From positions 124,001 to 188,000 of the forward strand of contig NZ_VCRN01000001.1 of assembly GCF_009849585.1 (NCBI RefSeq): a stretch of 64,000 bases of DNA, given 5' to 3'. Every line of letters begins with the position of its first letter. The stretch's first letter is position 1. Positions 43,145-51,779 of this stretch are shown here, one piece after another. The DNA is from Bacillus sp. ZZV12-4809. GTDB taxonomy: Bacteria; Bacillota; Bacilli; Bacillales; Cytobacillaceae. The notes beneath the pieces are model-generated. The model saw only the letters and a program-made list of their open reading frames with translations. It was not told the origin of the DNA and made no database searches. A program made the translations under genes and the position numbers.

Positions 43145-43384
43145 TATATACTCCCTAATGTGATAAGAATATTTCCATTTAAAGTCAAATGTTACAATTA
43201 CGTTTCAACTTATTAAGTGTAACAAATAGGGATCGTTTCTACAAATCTATCAATATGCTCATTTTTTTACAAAAGCACAGGTTTCCTCCCGTATCCTTTA
43301 TATATGACTCCTCTCCTGCTTCAATCAAACGTTTTAATAAACCAGCCAGAGCCCTACCTAAAGGCTTTTTGCAGGTTTAATAGA

Positions 43385-43416
43385 AGAGCCCCGGAATACC
43401 ATTCCGGGGCCTCTTG
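43385..43416 (-). terminator. terminator of panF
   Basis: GCCCCGGAAT, ACC, ATTCCGGGGC; serves the minus-strand yhdT-panF unit. Confidence 0.7.
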
Positions 43417-43417
43417 C

Positions 43418-44860
43418 TTAAATTTCTGCAGCTGCAGGTGCTGATTTTTCGGTAATTAGGCTTACGGCTATATAAGATGCCAGTGATAAAGCAATAGGCA
43501 TTACGACTGTATTCATGCCTAAAGCATTGGGATAAAAAGTATGGAATAAAATATAGGAAACTGTGCCGGTTATCATGGAGGCCACTGCCCCATATTTATT
43601 CCCTTTCGCCCAATAAAGGCCCAGCACAACTGGCCATATGAATGCTGCTTCCAACCCTCCGAAAGAAAAGAGATTCAGCCAGATAAGCAAATCGGGCGGA
43701 CTGAGCGCCATGATGCACACGAGAATCCCCAGCAGGGCTGTGACTGCAAAACTCATTTTCTTAATCGTGCTTTCTTCAGCATCAGGTTTAATATAATTTA
43801 TATACACATCTTTAACAATCGCCGAGCTGACCAGAAGGAGCAGGGAATCCACGGTAGACATAATCGCAGCCATCGGTGCAGCCAGTACAATTCCCGCAAG
43901 CCACGGCGGAAGGACCTCCATGGCAATCAGCGGCATAACTTTATCCCCCACTTCAATTCCGGGAAGAATCGGCCTGGCAAATACACCAATCAAATGCATG
44001 CCAAGCATGATAAAGCCAACCACGATTGTTCCAATAATAATTGCCCTATGCATGGCTCTGGCATTTTTATAGGACATGGCCCTTACAGCCACCTGAGGAA
44101 GACCAATAACCCCCACTCCCACCAGAATCCAGAAGGATGAAACATATAAAGGAGTCAATCCGCCATCAAACCCAAATGGGGTAATCAAATTCGGATTCTC
44201 TGAAGACAGATCGCTGATAATATTCGGGATTCCTCCACCTGCCACAATGACAGCAACCAGAAGGACCAGGGTGCCCAAGAACATAATCCCGCCCTGGACG
44301 GCATCCGTTACAGCAACAGCACGGAAGCCGCCGATCACCACGTAAACCATAACAGATGCCGCAAAAATGAATAAAGCAGATAAATAGCTTAATCCTGTCA
44401 GTGACTCAATCAATCTTGCTCCGCCAACCCATTGGGCTGCCATAGCTGAAAACAGAAAAATAATGATGCTGAGAGAAGATAGCCACACAACCCATTTGCT
44501 GTTATATCTTTCTTTCAAAAAATCAATGAGTGTTACAGCATTATACTTTCTTGCTGTAATCGCAAACTTTTTTCCCAAGACCATAAGGACGAAATAACCA
44601 GTAACAACCTGTGACATGGCGAGCAGCACCCAGCCAAGCCCCTGCGTATATGCAACACCAGGGCCCCCAATGAAGCTGCTGGCACTTCCGTAGGTTGCAA
44701 TCATGGTCATAGCCAATATAAAACCGCCCAGCTGCCTTCCTCCCAGAAAATAATCCTGCAGAAACGAGCTGCCGGCATCCATCTTTCTGCTGGACCATAA
44801 ACCCACCAGAAAAATAATGATTAAAAAGAAGAGAAGAGGTGCAATAACCTGCCAGTTCAT
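43418..44860 (-). CDS. panF: sodium/pantothenate symporter PanF
   Basis: A 480-residue sodium:solute symporter with about thirteen helices. Seen: YFLGGRQLGGFILAMTMIATYGSASSFIGGPG (about 38-69), the SSF signature GG...TDAVQGGIMF and the sodium-site region MAAIMSTVDSLLLL. PanF imports pantothenate for coenzyme A. Its start overlaps the end of the YhdT gene by 4 bases, the conserved partner pair. Confidence 0.9.
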   Translation of the reverse strand: MNWQVIAPLLFFLIIIFLVGLWSSRKMDAGSSFLQDYFLGGRQLGGFILAMTMIATYGSASSFIGGPGVAYTQGLGWVLLAMSQVVTGYFVLMVLGKKFAITARKYNAVTLIDFLKERYNSKWVVWLSSLSIIIFLFSAMAAQWVGGARLIESLTGLSYLSALFIFAASVMVYVVIGGFRAVAVTDAVQGGIMFLGTLVLLVAVIVAGGGIPNIISDLSSENPNLITPFGFDGGLTPLYVSSFWILVGVGVIGLPQVAVRAMSYKNARAMHRAIIIGTIVVGFIMLGMHLIGVFARPILPGIEVGDKVMPLIAMEVLPPWLAGIVLAAPMAAIMSTVDSLLLLVSSAIVKDVYINYIKPDAEESTIKKMSFAVTALLGILVCIMALSPPDLLIWLNLFSFGGLEAAFIWPVVLGLYWAKGNKYGAVASMITGTVSYILFHTFYPNALGMNTVVMPIALSLASYIAVSLITEKSAPAAAEI

Positions 44861-45147
44861 TCGGAATCTCTCCCTTCCCCATTTTCTTCGAACGGAACTT
44901 CTTTAAAGAGGAATTTCACAGCCGCGGATACCAGTATCACCATGACAATAAAACCGGCAACACAGCTCCAGAAAAACCATGCCGGCAGCCCCATGATGAA
45001 TGTATACTCATCGGCAGGTGCTGACCCCAGTCCATAGGCAAACCCATACCACCAAATGAAATTAAAGAGTACGAGACCAATGCCAACCCACGCTTCTTTC
45101 TCTGCTACTTTAAAACGAGGATCTTTTTTATGTATGCTTTTCTTCAT
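44857..45147 (-). CDS. YhdT/DUF997 membrane protein, PanF partner
   Basis: A 96-residue protein with two membrane helices (GLVLFNFIWWYGFAYGLG and PAWFFWSCVAGFIVMVILVSAAV) and the DPRFKVAEKEA start typical of the YhdT family. It is usually encoded right before panF and probably aids the symporter. The ATG at 45147 follows AGGGAG; the longer frame from 45183 has no site. Confidence 0.85.
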   Translation of the reverse strand: MKKSIHKKDPRFKVAEKEAWVGIGLVLFNFIWWYGFAYGLGSAPADEYTFIMGLPAWFFWSCVAGFIVMVILVSAAVKFLFKEVPFEENGEGRDSE

Positions 45148-45302
45148 TTTGTCTCCCTTCAGAGCTTTTTTATAGTATGGCATTCATTGAAGGAATTCTT
45201 TACTTGATATTCCACAAACACAGCTTATTCTGCAGCAAAAAAGGCAGATTGCTCTGCCTTTTTGATCATATTTTAAAATTGCCCTTTAAGCAAGGTCTTC
45301 TA

Positions 45303-45800
45303 TTAGCGATTATCAATCGTCTCCGGATAAAGATCATGGTTCATCAAGCGGTAATCCGCCATTTTCTCATATTTTGTTCCGGGCTTGCCGTAGTTCGTGT
45401 ACGGGTCAATGGAAATCCCGCCACGAGGCGTGAACTTGCCCCAGACTTCAATGTAGCGCGGGTCCATCAGCTCAATCAGATCATTCATAATGATGTTCAT
45501 GCAGTCCTCATGGAAATCGCCATGATTTCGGAAGCTGAAAAGATACAGCTTTAATGACTTGCTCTCTACCATTTTTTGATCTGGAATGTAGCTAATATAA
45601 ATAGTCGCAAAATCCGGCTGGCCCGTTTTCGGGCATAGGCTCGTAAACTCGGGACAATTAAACTTTACAAAATAGTCGCGGTTTGGATGTTTATTATCAA
45701 AAGCCTCCAGAATTTCAGGCGAGTATTCAAAAAGGTAGTTAGTCCCCTGATTTCCCAATAATGTAATATCTGTTAATTCCTCATCTTTTCTTCCTGACAT
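45303..45800 (-). CDS. queF: preQ0 reductase QueF
   Basis: NADPH-dependent 7-cyano-7-deazaguanine reductase, making preQ1 for queuosine in tRNA. The 165-residue unimodular form has catalytic Cys56 ([10 protein letters not shown]), Asp63 and the QueF motif [16 protein letters not shown] (79-94). A preQ1-I riboswitch with terminator stands in its leader, so the enzyme is feedback-controlled by its own product. GGAGGC precedes the ATG. Confidence 0.97.
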   Translation of the reverse strand: MSGRKDEELTDITLLGNQGTNYLFEYSPEILEAFDNKHPNRDYFVKFNCPEFTSLCPKTGQPDFATIYISYIPDQKMVESKSLKLYLFSFRNHGDFHEDCMNIIMNDLIELMDPRYIEVWGKFTPRGGISIDPYTNYGKPGTKYEKMADYRLMNHDLYPETIDNR

Positions 45801-45862
45801 AAAAATAGCCTCCCTTTATATGATCCCGCTGATCCAAAAGAGAGGTCCGAAAAGTACAGCTT

Positions 45863-45897
45863 GAAAAATAAAACCATATCCTCTCTTGGATATGGTT
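45863..45897 (-). terminator. expression-platform terminator of the preQ1 riboswitch
   Basis: Minus strand: AACCATATCC, AAGAGA, GGATATGGTTTTATTTTT, between the aptamer and queF. Confidence 0.85.
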
Positions 45898-45915
45898 GAT
45901 TATTATAATCAAAGC

Positions 45916-45951
45916 CATAGTTTTTTATAGAGGGTGATGCTATGAACCTCT
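45916..45951 (-). promoter_or_regulatory. preQ1-I riboswitch aptamer of queF
   Basis: Minus strand AGAGGTTC, ATAGCATC, ACCCTCT, ATAAAAAACTAT: the hairpin with A-rich 3' tail that folds into the H-type pseudoknot of the preQ1-I class, nearly identical to the B. subtilis queC aptamer. Confidence 0.95.
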
Positions 45952-46089
45952 CCCGATAACACGGGAATAATAGAAATATAATTGTCATAGTTACTATAGA
46001 GAAAAAGCCTGTTTCTGTCAATAGGTGCTTCCTTATCACCTATTCTTCATAGTATAATAACGGTAATTTTCAAAGAAAGGTGATTGGTT

Positions 46090-46461
46090 ATGTGGAATGA
46101 GTTTAAAAAATTCGCCCTAAAGGGAAATGTCCTGGATTTGGCGGTTGGGGTTGTAATCGGAGCTGCCTTCGGAAAGATTGTATCTTCCCTTGTAGATGAT
46201 ATCATCATGCCTCTTGTTGGGTTGCTTATGGGCGGAGTTGACTTTACGGATTTGATGGTGAAAGTCGGCGGAGCACAGGTGAAATATGGTTTATTTATAC
46301 AGAATATAGTGGACTTCTTCATAGTGGCATTCTCCATTTTCGTCTTTATCAGGATTATCAACAATCGTTTCAAAAAGAAAGAAGAAGCAGCACCAGAACC
46401 CGTAGTGGATCCCAATGTTGAGCTTTTAACTGAAATAAGAGATCTCTTAAAAAATAAATAA
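46090..46461 (+). CDS. mscL: large-conductance mechanosensitive channel MscL
   Basis: A 123-residue two-helix channel that opens under osmotic downshock. The N-terminal helix [33 protein letters not shown] (about 11-43) and second helix ([22 protein letters not shown]) are standard, as is the C-terminal charged helix. ATG follows AAAGGTGATT. Same direction as the BI-1 gene 68 bases downstream. Confidence 0.97.
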   Translation: MWNEFKKFALKGNVLDLAVGVVIGAAFGKIVSSLVDDIIMPLVGLLMGGVDFTDLMVKVGGAQVKYGLFIQNIVDFFIVAFSIFVFIRIINNRFKKKEEAAPEPVVDPNVELLTEIRDLLKNK

Positions 46462-46529
46462 TAAATGAAACTTAAAGAATAACTTTATCGTATATACATA
46501 TACAAATGATGTTAGAGGAGAAATGAAAA

Positions 46530-47171
46530 ATGTATGTACAGCACACCGCAAATAACAGTTATTTGCCTTCTGTTTTAAGGGCGTTTGCCTTATCATTGGG
46601 GATTGCTTTCGCCGGAACGATGGCGGGGGTTTTTATTCCGCCAGCCTTGTTTTTGCCGCTCATGATTCTTGAACTCGGCATGCTGCTTTTTGCTTTCCTG
46701 CTCCGCCGCAAAAAAGCTATCGGGTATACATTCCTTTATGTATTTACATTTATTTCAGGAATGACGACTTATCCGATTGTTGCCCATTACCTGGCTGCTA
46801 TTGGACCAAATCCTGTTTTAACCGCCCTTGCAACGACAACGGTTGTATTTACAGGTTTAGCCGTGTATGCTTCGACTACGAAGCGGGACTTATCTTTCCT
46901 CGGCGGCATGCTGATGGCGGCATTGCTTGCTCTTATTGCGATTGGAATTTTCAGCCTCATCTGGCCGTTAAGCTCTAATGCTATGCTGGCTTTTTCCTTC
47001 ATCGGAGTGCTTGTATTCAGCGGATATGTGCTATTCGACTTCAACCGCATGAAGCATTACGGAGTGTCTCCGGAAGAAGTGCCTTTGATGGCCCTTAATC
47101 TATATCTCGATTTTATTAACCTGTTCATTAATATCCTTCGCATTTTTGGAATATTGGGGAGCCGGGACTAA
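46530..47171 (+). CDS. Bax inhibitor-1/YetJ-type membrane protein
   Basis: A 213-residue seven-helix protein of the BI-1/LFG family, pH-dependent calcium leak channels as in B. subtilis YetJ. Helix patterns and the C-terminal FDFNRMKHYGVSPEEVPLMALNLYLDFINLFINILRIFG block with paired acidic residues are seen. GAGGAG precedes the ATG and a strong terminator follows. Confidence 0.88.
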   Translation: MYVQHTANNSYLPSVLRAFALSLGIAFAGTMAGVFIPPALFLPLMILELGMLLFAFLLRRKKAIGYTFLYVFTFISGMTTYPIVAHYLAAIGPNPVLTALATTTVVFTGLAVYASTTKRDLSFLGGMLMAALLALIAIGIFSLIWPLSSNAMLAFSFIGVLVFSGYVLFDFNRMKHYGVSPEEVPLMALNLYLDFINLFINILRIFGILGSRD

Positions 47172-47200
47172 ACAGGAGTGAAAACTCCTGTTTTTTTTTT
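47171..47200 (+). terminator. terminator of the BI-1 gene
   Basis: AACAGGAGT, GAAA, ACTCCTGTT then ten T. Confidence 0.95.
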
Positions 47201-47276
47201 ATACTCAAGCCGGAATTCTTTATTCCTTTAAAAGAATTAAGTATGATCAGAAGCAAACCCGAAAGGCGGGATATGA

Positions 47277-47831
47277 ATGAACTATATTTTAGAAAGCCCA
47301 AATTCTGATAAAAATATGACGCTTGAACAGGCCATTAATGGACAATACACAATGGCTGTTTTCATCCGCCATCTTGGCTGACCGGTCTGCCGGGAATATC
47401 TTGCGCAGTTGCGCGAGCGCATAAATGAAGTAGAAGAAAGAGGTTTTCAAGTCATTGTCATTGCTCCTTCGAAAGGAACATTTATTAAACAATTCCTTGA
47501 GCAATTCGGTCCGTTTCCTTTTCCATTCCTTGGCGACCCTTCCCGGGAAGCTTATAGAGGAATGGGACATAAAACCATGCCAAAGTGGAAGCTTCTTTCA
47601 AAAGCCGCATTAGGATATATTACAGGAAAAGTCGGCGGCTTTATCCCTAGGGATGAAAAACAGAAAGAGTTTGTCCTGAAGTCCATGAAAACTCAGGATG
47701 TCTACATTCAGGGCGGGACATGGCTTTTTTCTCCTCAGGGAAACATGCTATGGAACCATATTGATGAATCACCTGAAGACCACGCAAAGATTAATGATGT
47801 TCTAAAGATAATGAATGAAGTGAAATCTTAA
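47277..47831 (+). CDS. selenocysteine-containing AhpC/TSA-like protein, UPVC motif (UGA at residue 35)
   Basis: Reading TGA at 47379-47381 as selenocysteine gives 184 residues: MNYILESPNSDKNMTL, then AVFIRHLG-U-PVCREYLAQL, a thioredoxin-fold redox site UxxC at 35-38. Homologues of the peroxiredoxin-like AhpC/TSA family (as in PRXL2/SelL) have F-R-x-G-C-P-x-C-R here. Downstream the fold continues (QVIVIAPSK, FPFPFLGDPSREAYRGMG, WLFSPQGNMLWNHI) without a further break, arguing against a pseudogene. AAGGCGGG precedes the ATG. A SECIS-like hairpin follows the UGA. Confidence 0.88.
47400..47417 (+). promoter_or_regulatory. candidate bacterial SECIS hairpin of the UPVC selenoprotein
   Basis: CUUGCGC, loop AGUU, GCGCGAG: a seven-pair stem whose loop starts 25 bases after the UGA and contains GU. 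Confidence 0.6.
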
Positions 47832-47866
47832 AAGGCAGCCCATTACTTGGCTGCCTTTCCTTTTGT
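47831..47866 (+). terminator. terminator of the UPVC selenoprotein gene
   Basis: AAAGGCAGCC, CATTACTT, GGCTGCCTTT then CCTTTTG; the stem overlaps the 3' end of the convergent gene. Confidence 0.75.
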
Positions 47867-48568
47867 AATCTCCCATATTTCACGCAAAACCGGCATTTCT
47901 TCCATTTCCTTCTCCGTTACAAGATCCCATTGAATCCCGTTTGGTTTTGGATATGGCGAATTGGTTTTGATCAGCTCTTTTTCAGTGGCAATCCAGTCGA
48001 CAGTCAAATCAAATGGATCCCTCGGGATATCTGCCTCTGTCACCTGGGCGCTGTTAACCGTTCCAATCACAGGGATTTCAGGATTACCCAATTCTCTGAT
48101 GATCGCATACTCCCGGTCAGCATAGCCCTCCCCTTTTCCGACCCGCCGGCCATCCCGGTGAAGACCTACTGATCCGGCAAAAAACAAATCAATCTTCGGC
48201 AATTCTGTGAGGGGCACTTCTTTTCCGTAAGAATGTATGTGCTTAAGGCTCGCAGCTTTCCGCTCTTCCCCTGGCGGCACCCATCCCGGCTTTACCATAA
48301 TAAATCCAGCTTTAAGCCGTGGAGTTGGAACCAGCAATGTCTTACCGTCTTTCAAAATTTGTGTGCGAACCGGCAGCTGTGGAGAATCAGGATTTACCTT
48401 AATGACCTCAGCCTCTTTATATTCAGGCATAGTAAAAACAAATGCGGCCGCTTTTTCAGCTCCTTTAAAATTGGGAATTCTATTTTTTAAAGGAAACGGA
48501 AAGCGTCCAAGCTTGTTCTCTTCAAGAAAACTCCATATGTACTCACGGATTTCTTTTTTCGTATTCAT
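47843..48568 (-). CDS. 5-formyltetrahydrofolate cyclo-ligase-like protein
   Basis: A 241-residue relative of methenyltetrahydrofolate synthetase of the MTHFSD type. The family P-loop-like region is GRRVGKGEGYADREYAIIRELG (about 140-161), and KTLLVPTPRLKAGFI matches the substrate side. It is longer than plain cyclo-ligases (about 190 residues), so a related but unproven activity is safer. Confidence 0.78.
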   Translation of the reverse strand: MNTKKEIREYIWSFLEENKLGRFPFPLKNRIPNFKGAEKAAAFVFTMPEYKEAEVIKVNPDSPQLPVRTQILKDGKTLLVPTPRLKAGFIMVKPGWVPPGEERKAASLKHIHSYGKEVPLTELPKIDLFFAGSVGLHRDGRRVGKGEGYADREYAIIRELGNPEIPVIGTVNSAQVTEADIPRDPFDLTVDWIATEKELIKTNSPYPKPNGIQWDLVTEKEMEEMPVLREIWEITKGKAAK

Positions 48569-48636
48569 TAGGGGTTCACATCCTTTCTTTCATTTTATCC
48601 ATTAAAGATAGAAACTCCAATTTTTTTAATAAACAG

Positions 48637-48661
48637 GTTTTAAGACCAATAGACGGGGTAA
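48637..48661 (+). promoter_or_regulatory. sigma-B-type promoter of the structured RNA
   Basis: GTTTTA, 13 bases, GGGTAA on the plus strand; one mismatch in each box from GTTTAA/GGGTAT-type sigma-B promoters. Confidence 0.6.
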
Positions 48662-48707
48662 ACAAATAATGCAAAGCCAATAACAAAACGGAAGGGACTG
48701 GTTGACG

Positions 48708-48815
48708 ATGAAAAGCGTAACAGCGACTTCAAGGTTCGTCATTGGCATTGCAAGAAACCAGGGAGGATTTGCAGAGCGTTCGAAAGGCACTCTCGTCTAT
48801 AACCGATATATTTAA
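48708..48815 (+). CDS. possible 35-residue peptide within the structured RNA
   Basis: ATG ten bases after AAGGGA encodes MKSVTATSRFVIGIARNQGG and 15 further residues, ending NRYI. Composition is protein-like, with a basic, partly hydrophobic character, but no family is recognised and the same bases form the RNA helices. Confidence 0.3.
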   Translation: MKSVTATSRFVIGIARNQGGFAERSKGTLVYNRYI

Positions 48816-48875
48816 AATCGGTATGGCCCTATGCAAATCATAATCCTCAGGTTGTCCGTCATCGGACTTAAAAAA

Positions 48876-48905
48876 GGTGCAGACCAATCGGTTTGCATCT
48901 TTTTT
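48876..48905 (+). terminator. terminator of the structured RNA
   Basis: GGTGCAGACC, AATC, GGTTTGCATC, TTTTTT. Confidence 0.9.
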
Positions 48906-49026
48906 AATGCTCAAAATACCCCTTATTTCCTCTTTTCATTTCATAATCCAAAAAATAATTCTATCAAAATGTTTAGACATGTATATATTTCTCCATAATG
49001 GCAAATAAAAGGAGGTTTCTATTGAA

Positions 49027-49791
49027 ATGTCTGAACATGAACAAAAACAAGAATCAACCATGTCCCGGAGAAGATTCATCCGCAATTCAGGTTTAGTTGC
49101 CGGCGGTTTGGTGGGCGGCGGCATTCTTGGCGGCTTAATTGGTGCAAACATGAATAAAGATGGTACAGCAACGGAAGAGAATGCCCATACAAACGGTCAT
49201 GATCAGGTTGCCTATCAGCAGTCGGCATTATATTTTACTAACCCCGAGACATTCGGAATTCTGCAGGCGGCCGTTGAGAGAATTTATCCAAAGGATGAAA
49301 ATGGCCCTGGCGCCAATGATTTGGATGTTCCTTTCTTTATCGACCACCAGCTTGCCGGCTCATGGGGCAACAATACAAGGGAATATATGCAGGGTCCGTT
49401 CTTTCCAGGCTCAAACTTTCAAGGCTACCAGTCTCCATTAAGACGGCACGAAGTCTTTGATGTCGGACTTGCTGCCCTGCAGACTTACAGCAATGAAAAG
49501 TTCAATAAGCCATTTGCTGAACTGGAAGGCGAGCAGCAGGATGAAATTCTTACAGCCTTTGAGGAAGACAAAGTGAAGCTCAGGGGTGTAACGTCCAGGA
49601 CTTTCTTTAATATTCTCCGGGCCGCCACCATTGAAGGTGTATATGCAGATCCTGCTTATGCCGGAAACAAAAATATGGAAGGCTGGAAAATGAAAGACTT
49701 TCCTGGCCATCAAATGAGCTATATCAATCAGATAGAGTCTGAGAAATTCGAAAAAATCAAACCGAACAGTCTCCATTCATATACGAAATAG
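49027..49791 (+). CDS. gluconate 2-dehydrogenase subunit 3 family protein, Tat-exported
   Basis: The small subunit of a membrane-side GMC-type dehydrogenase. A twin-arginine signal SRRRFIRNSGLVAGGLVGGG occupies about residues 13-32; the mature part (FGILQAAVERIYPKDENGPGANDLDVPFFIDHQLAG) is the gluconate dehydrogenase subunit 3 domain. It carries the FAD subunit across the membrane as a hitch-hiker complex in related systems. First gene of a four-gene unit with the GMC oxidoreductase, tatA and tatC. AAAAGGAGG precedes the start. Confidence 0.9.
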   Translation: MSEHEQKQESTMSRRRFIRNSGLVAGGLVGGGILGGLIGANMNKDGTATEENAHTNGHDQVAYQQSALYFTNPETFGILQAAVERIYPKDENGPGANDLDVPFFIDHQLAGSWGNNTREYMQGPFFPGSNFQGYQSPLRRHEVFDVGLAALQTYSNEKFNKPFAELEGEQQDEILTAFEEDKVKLRGVTSRTFFNILRAATIEGVYADPAYAGNKNMEGWKMKDFPGHQMSYINQIESEKFEKIKPNSLHSYTK

Positions 49792-49817
49792 GATTATCTT
49801 TTAAGGAAGTGGTAAAC

Positions 49818-51527
49818 ATGGCGAAAACATTGCCAAAAACAGATGCAGTTATTGTAGGAGTCGGCTGGGCCGGCGGTATCATTGCGGCTGAATTAGGAAA
49901 ACAGGGATTAAAAGTAGTCGGCTTGGAGCGGGGAAAAGAGCGCGGCGTCAAGGATTACTATGTTATCCATGATGAACTTCGCTATGGAATCCGCTATGAA
50001 TTAATGCAGGATCTTTCTAAAGAAACGATCACGTTCCGTAACCATGGAAAGGAAAGAGCCCTTCCGATGCGCCAGCTTGGCTCCTTTTTGCTTGGCGAAG
50101 GCTTAGGGGGATCCGGCGTTCACTGGAATGGACATACCTTCCGCTTTTTGCCCTATGACTTTGAAATAAAATCGCAGACAGTTAAAAAGTATGGAGAAGC
50201 CAAGATTAAGGGCCTCCAGGTCCAGGACTGGGGCATTACATACGAAGAACTGGAGCCTTATTTCTATGAATTCGAAAAGGCGGCAGGCATTGGCGGTGAG
50301 GAAGGTGAGCTGGGGCCAAAACGGGCAGACCCATTTCCAAATCCTCCAATGAAGGAAACACCCATAACGGCCAGATTTAAAAAAGCCGCAAAATCATTGG
50401 GCATGAAACCATACCATATGCCATCCGGAAATATGAGCGAGGCTTATGAAAACCAATATGGAGCCAAACTGGCTGCATGTCAGTATTGTGCGTTTTGCGA
50501 ACGCTTTGGCTGTGAATATGGTGCAAAGGCTGATCCAACTGTAGCCGTTATACCATTCGCAAAAGAAACTGGAAATGTGGATATCCGAAACTTTGCGAAT
50601 GTAACGGAAATTATTCACGACGGCAAAAAGGCAACCGGTGTGCGCTATGTAGACGTCCAGACAAAAGAGGAGTTCATCCAGCCGGCTGAAATGGTTATTG
50701 TGACAAGCTATGTCATGAATAACACCCGCCTGCTGCTTACATCCAAGCTGGGACGTCCCTACAATCCTGATACAGGCACAGGGGTGATTGGCAAAAATTA
50801 TTGCTACCAGATTCTCCCGGGTTCAGCAGGCTTTTTTGATGAAGAGCAGTTTAATACATTCATGGGTGCCGGGGCTCTTGGGGCAACTGTCGATGACTAC
50901 AATGGAGACAATTTCGATCACTCCGATCTTGGATTCATCCATGGCGGCTCCATCTCTATCAACCAGTCAGGATACCGTCCGATTCAATATAATATGGTGC
51001 CTACTGATACACCGAAATGGGGCAGCAAGTTCAAGGAAAATTCCATTAAATATTTCACCAGGGCTTTAAGCATCGGCACACAGGGAGCATCCATGCCTGT
51101 ACAGCACAATTACATGGATCTCGACCCTTCATATAAAGATGCTTACGGGCTTCCTCTGCTTCGTCTGACATACGATTTCACTGAACAGGATAAGAATCTT
51201 TATAACTATATTGGAAAAATCACAGACCAGATCATGAAGGAAATGGGCCCATCAAAAATTAACGACCGGCAGCAGCTTGAGCATTATGATATTGTCCCTT
51301 ATCAGACCACACATAATACAGGCGGTGTCATCATGGGAGCTGAGCCTGAAACATCAGCTGTAAATAACTATCTGCAGATGTGGGATGCAGAAAATGTATT
51401 TGTCGTCGGCGCATCCGCCTTCCCTCACAATGGAGGCTATAACCCGACAGGAACCGTCGGAGCACTCGCCTACCGTGCTGCTGAAGGAATCATCAAATAC
51501 AGCAAAGAAGGCGGCTTGCTTGCATAA
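49818..51527 (+). CDS. GMC-family FAD oxidoreductase (gluconate dehydrogenase large-subunit type)
   Basis: A 569-residue flavoenzyme oxidising a sugar acid or polyol. FAD fold VGVGWAGGIIAAELGKQGLKVVGLERG at the N-terminus, the GEGLGGSGVHWNGHTFR substrate/flavin loop (about 95-111), and C-terminal HNTGGVIMG ... NGGYNPTGTVGALAYRAA. A CQYCAFCERFGC cluster in the middle (about 219-230) is characteristic of this family and may bind an Fe-S centre. No own signal peptide, so export with subunit 3 is inferred. No cytochrome c subunit is beside it. ATG follows AAGGAAG. Confidence 0.9.
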   Translation: MAKTLPKTDAVIVGVGWAGGIIAAELGKQGLKVVGLERGKERGVKDYYVIHDELRYGIRYELMQDLSKETITFRNHGKERALPMRQLGSFLLGEGLGGSGVHWNGHTFRFLPYDFEIKSQTVKKYGEAKIKGLQVQDWGITYEELEPYFYEFEKAAGIGGEEGELGPKRADPFPNPPMKETPITARFKKAAKSLGMKPYHMPSGNMSEAYENQYGAKLAACQYCAFCERFGCEYGAKADPTVAVIPFAKETGNVDIRNFANVTEIIHDGKKATGVRYVDVQTKEEFIQPAEMVIVTSYVMNNTRLLLTSKLGRPYNPDTGTGVIGKNYCYQILPGSAGFFDEEQFNTFMGAGALGATVDDYNGDNFDHSDLGFIHGGSISINQSGYRPIQYNMVPTDTPKWGSKFKENSIKYFTRALSIGTQGASMPVQHNYMDLDPSYKDAYGLPLLRLTYDFTEQDKNLYNYIGKITDQIMKEMGPSKINDRQQLEHYDIVPYQTTHNTGGVIMGAEPETSAVNNYLQMWDAENVFVVGASAFPHNGGYNPTGTVGALAYRAAEGIIKYSKEGGLLA

Positions 51528-51546
51528 AAAATAAGGAGTGAACATC

Positions 51547-51765
51547 ATGGGGATTTCAAATATCGGAATACCAGGATTGATTATCATACTGGTAATTACC
51601 TTAATTATCTTTGGTCCGAAAAAACTTCCGGAAATCGGATCGGCTTTTGGGAGGACCTTATCAGAATTCAAAAAATCAGCCAGAGATATTATGAGCGATG
51701 ACGATGAACCTGAGTCAAAAACACGTTCAATTGAAACGGCTGACCGGAAGGATAAACCGCTTTAA
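51547..51765 (+). CDS. tatA: twin-arginine translocase TatA
   Basis: A 72-residue single-helix pore protein: [40 protein letters not shown] is the standard TatA/E helix, FGPKKLP hinge and amphipathic helix. ATG follows AAGGAG. Coupled to tatC 15 bases downstream; with the dehydrogenase genes this forms a substrate-dedicated Tat system. Confidence 0.95.
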   Translation: MGISNIGIPGLIIILVITLIIFGPKKLPEIGSAFGRTLSEFKKSARDIMSDDDEPESKTRSIETADRKDKPL

Positions 51766-51779
51766 CAGGAGGGTTTAGA

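Larger units (their letters stand above)
48668..48905 (+). ncRNA. structured RNA of unknown family, about 240 nt
   Basis: Bounded by a sigma-B-like promoter and a terminator. Long-range helices: TGCAAAGCCAATAAC (48670-48684) with GTCATTGGCATTGCA (48738-48752), two mismatches; GATTTGCA (48766-48773) with TGCAAATC (48832-48839), extended by GAGGATT/AATCCTC; hairpins ACCGAT...ATCGGT (48802-48822) and GTCCG-TCAT-CGGAC (48854-48867). It does not match tRNA, tmRNA, SRP, RNase P or the riboswitch classes I know. It also contains the possible ORF 48708-48815, so it may be a dual-function RNA. It fills most of the 458-base gap here. Confidence 0.55.

Noticed and set aside
47379-47381. AhpC/TSA-like gene starting only at the internal TTG or ATA region after the TGA
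   Set aside because: That would remove the redox motif and the first strand of the fold, while an intact upstream frame with a ribosome site exists.
48668-48905. The structured RNA as tRNA-Sec, or as a known riboswitch
   Set aside because: Contains CTTCAA, which recalls a UCA anticodon, but no T-arm or acceptor stem can be drawn and no CCA; no riboswitch signature (T-box, SAM, lysine, cobalamin, c-di-GMP) is present.
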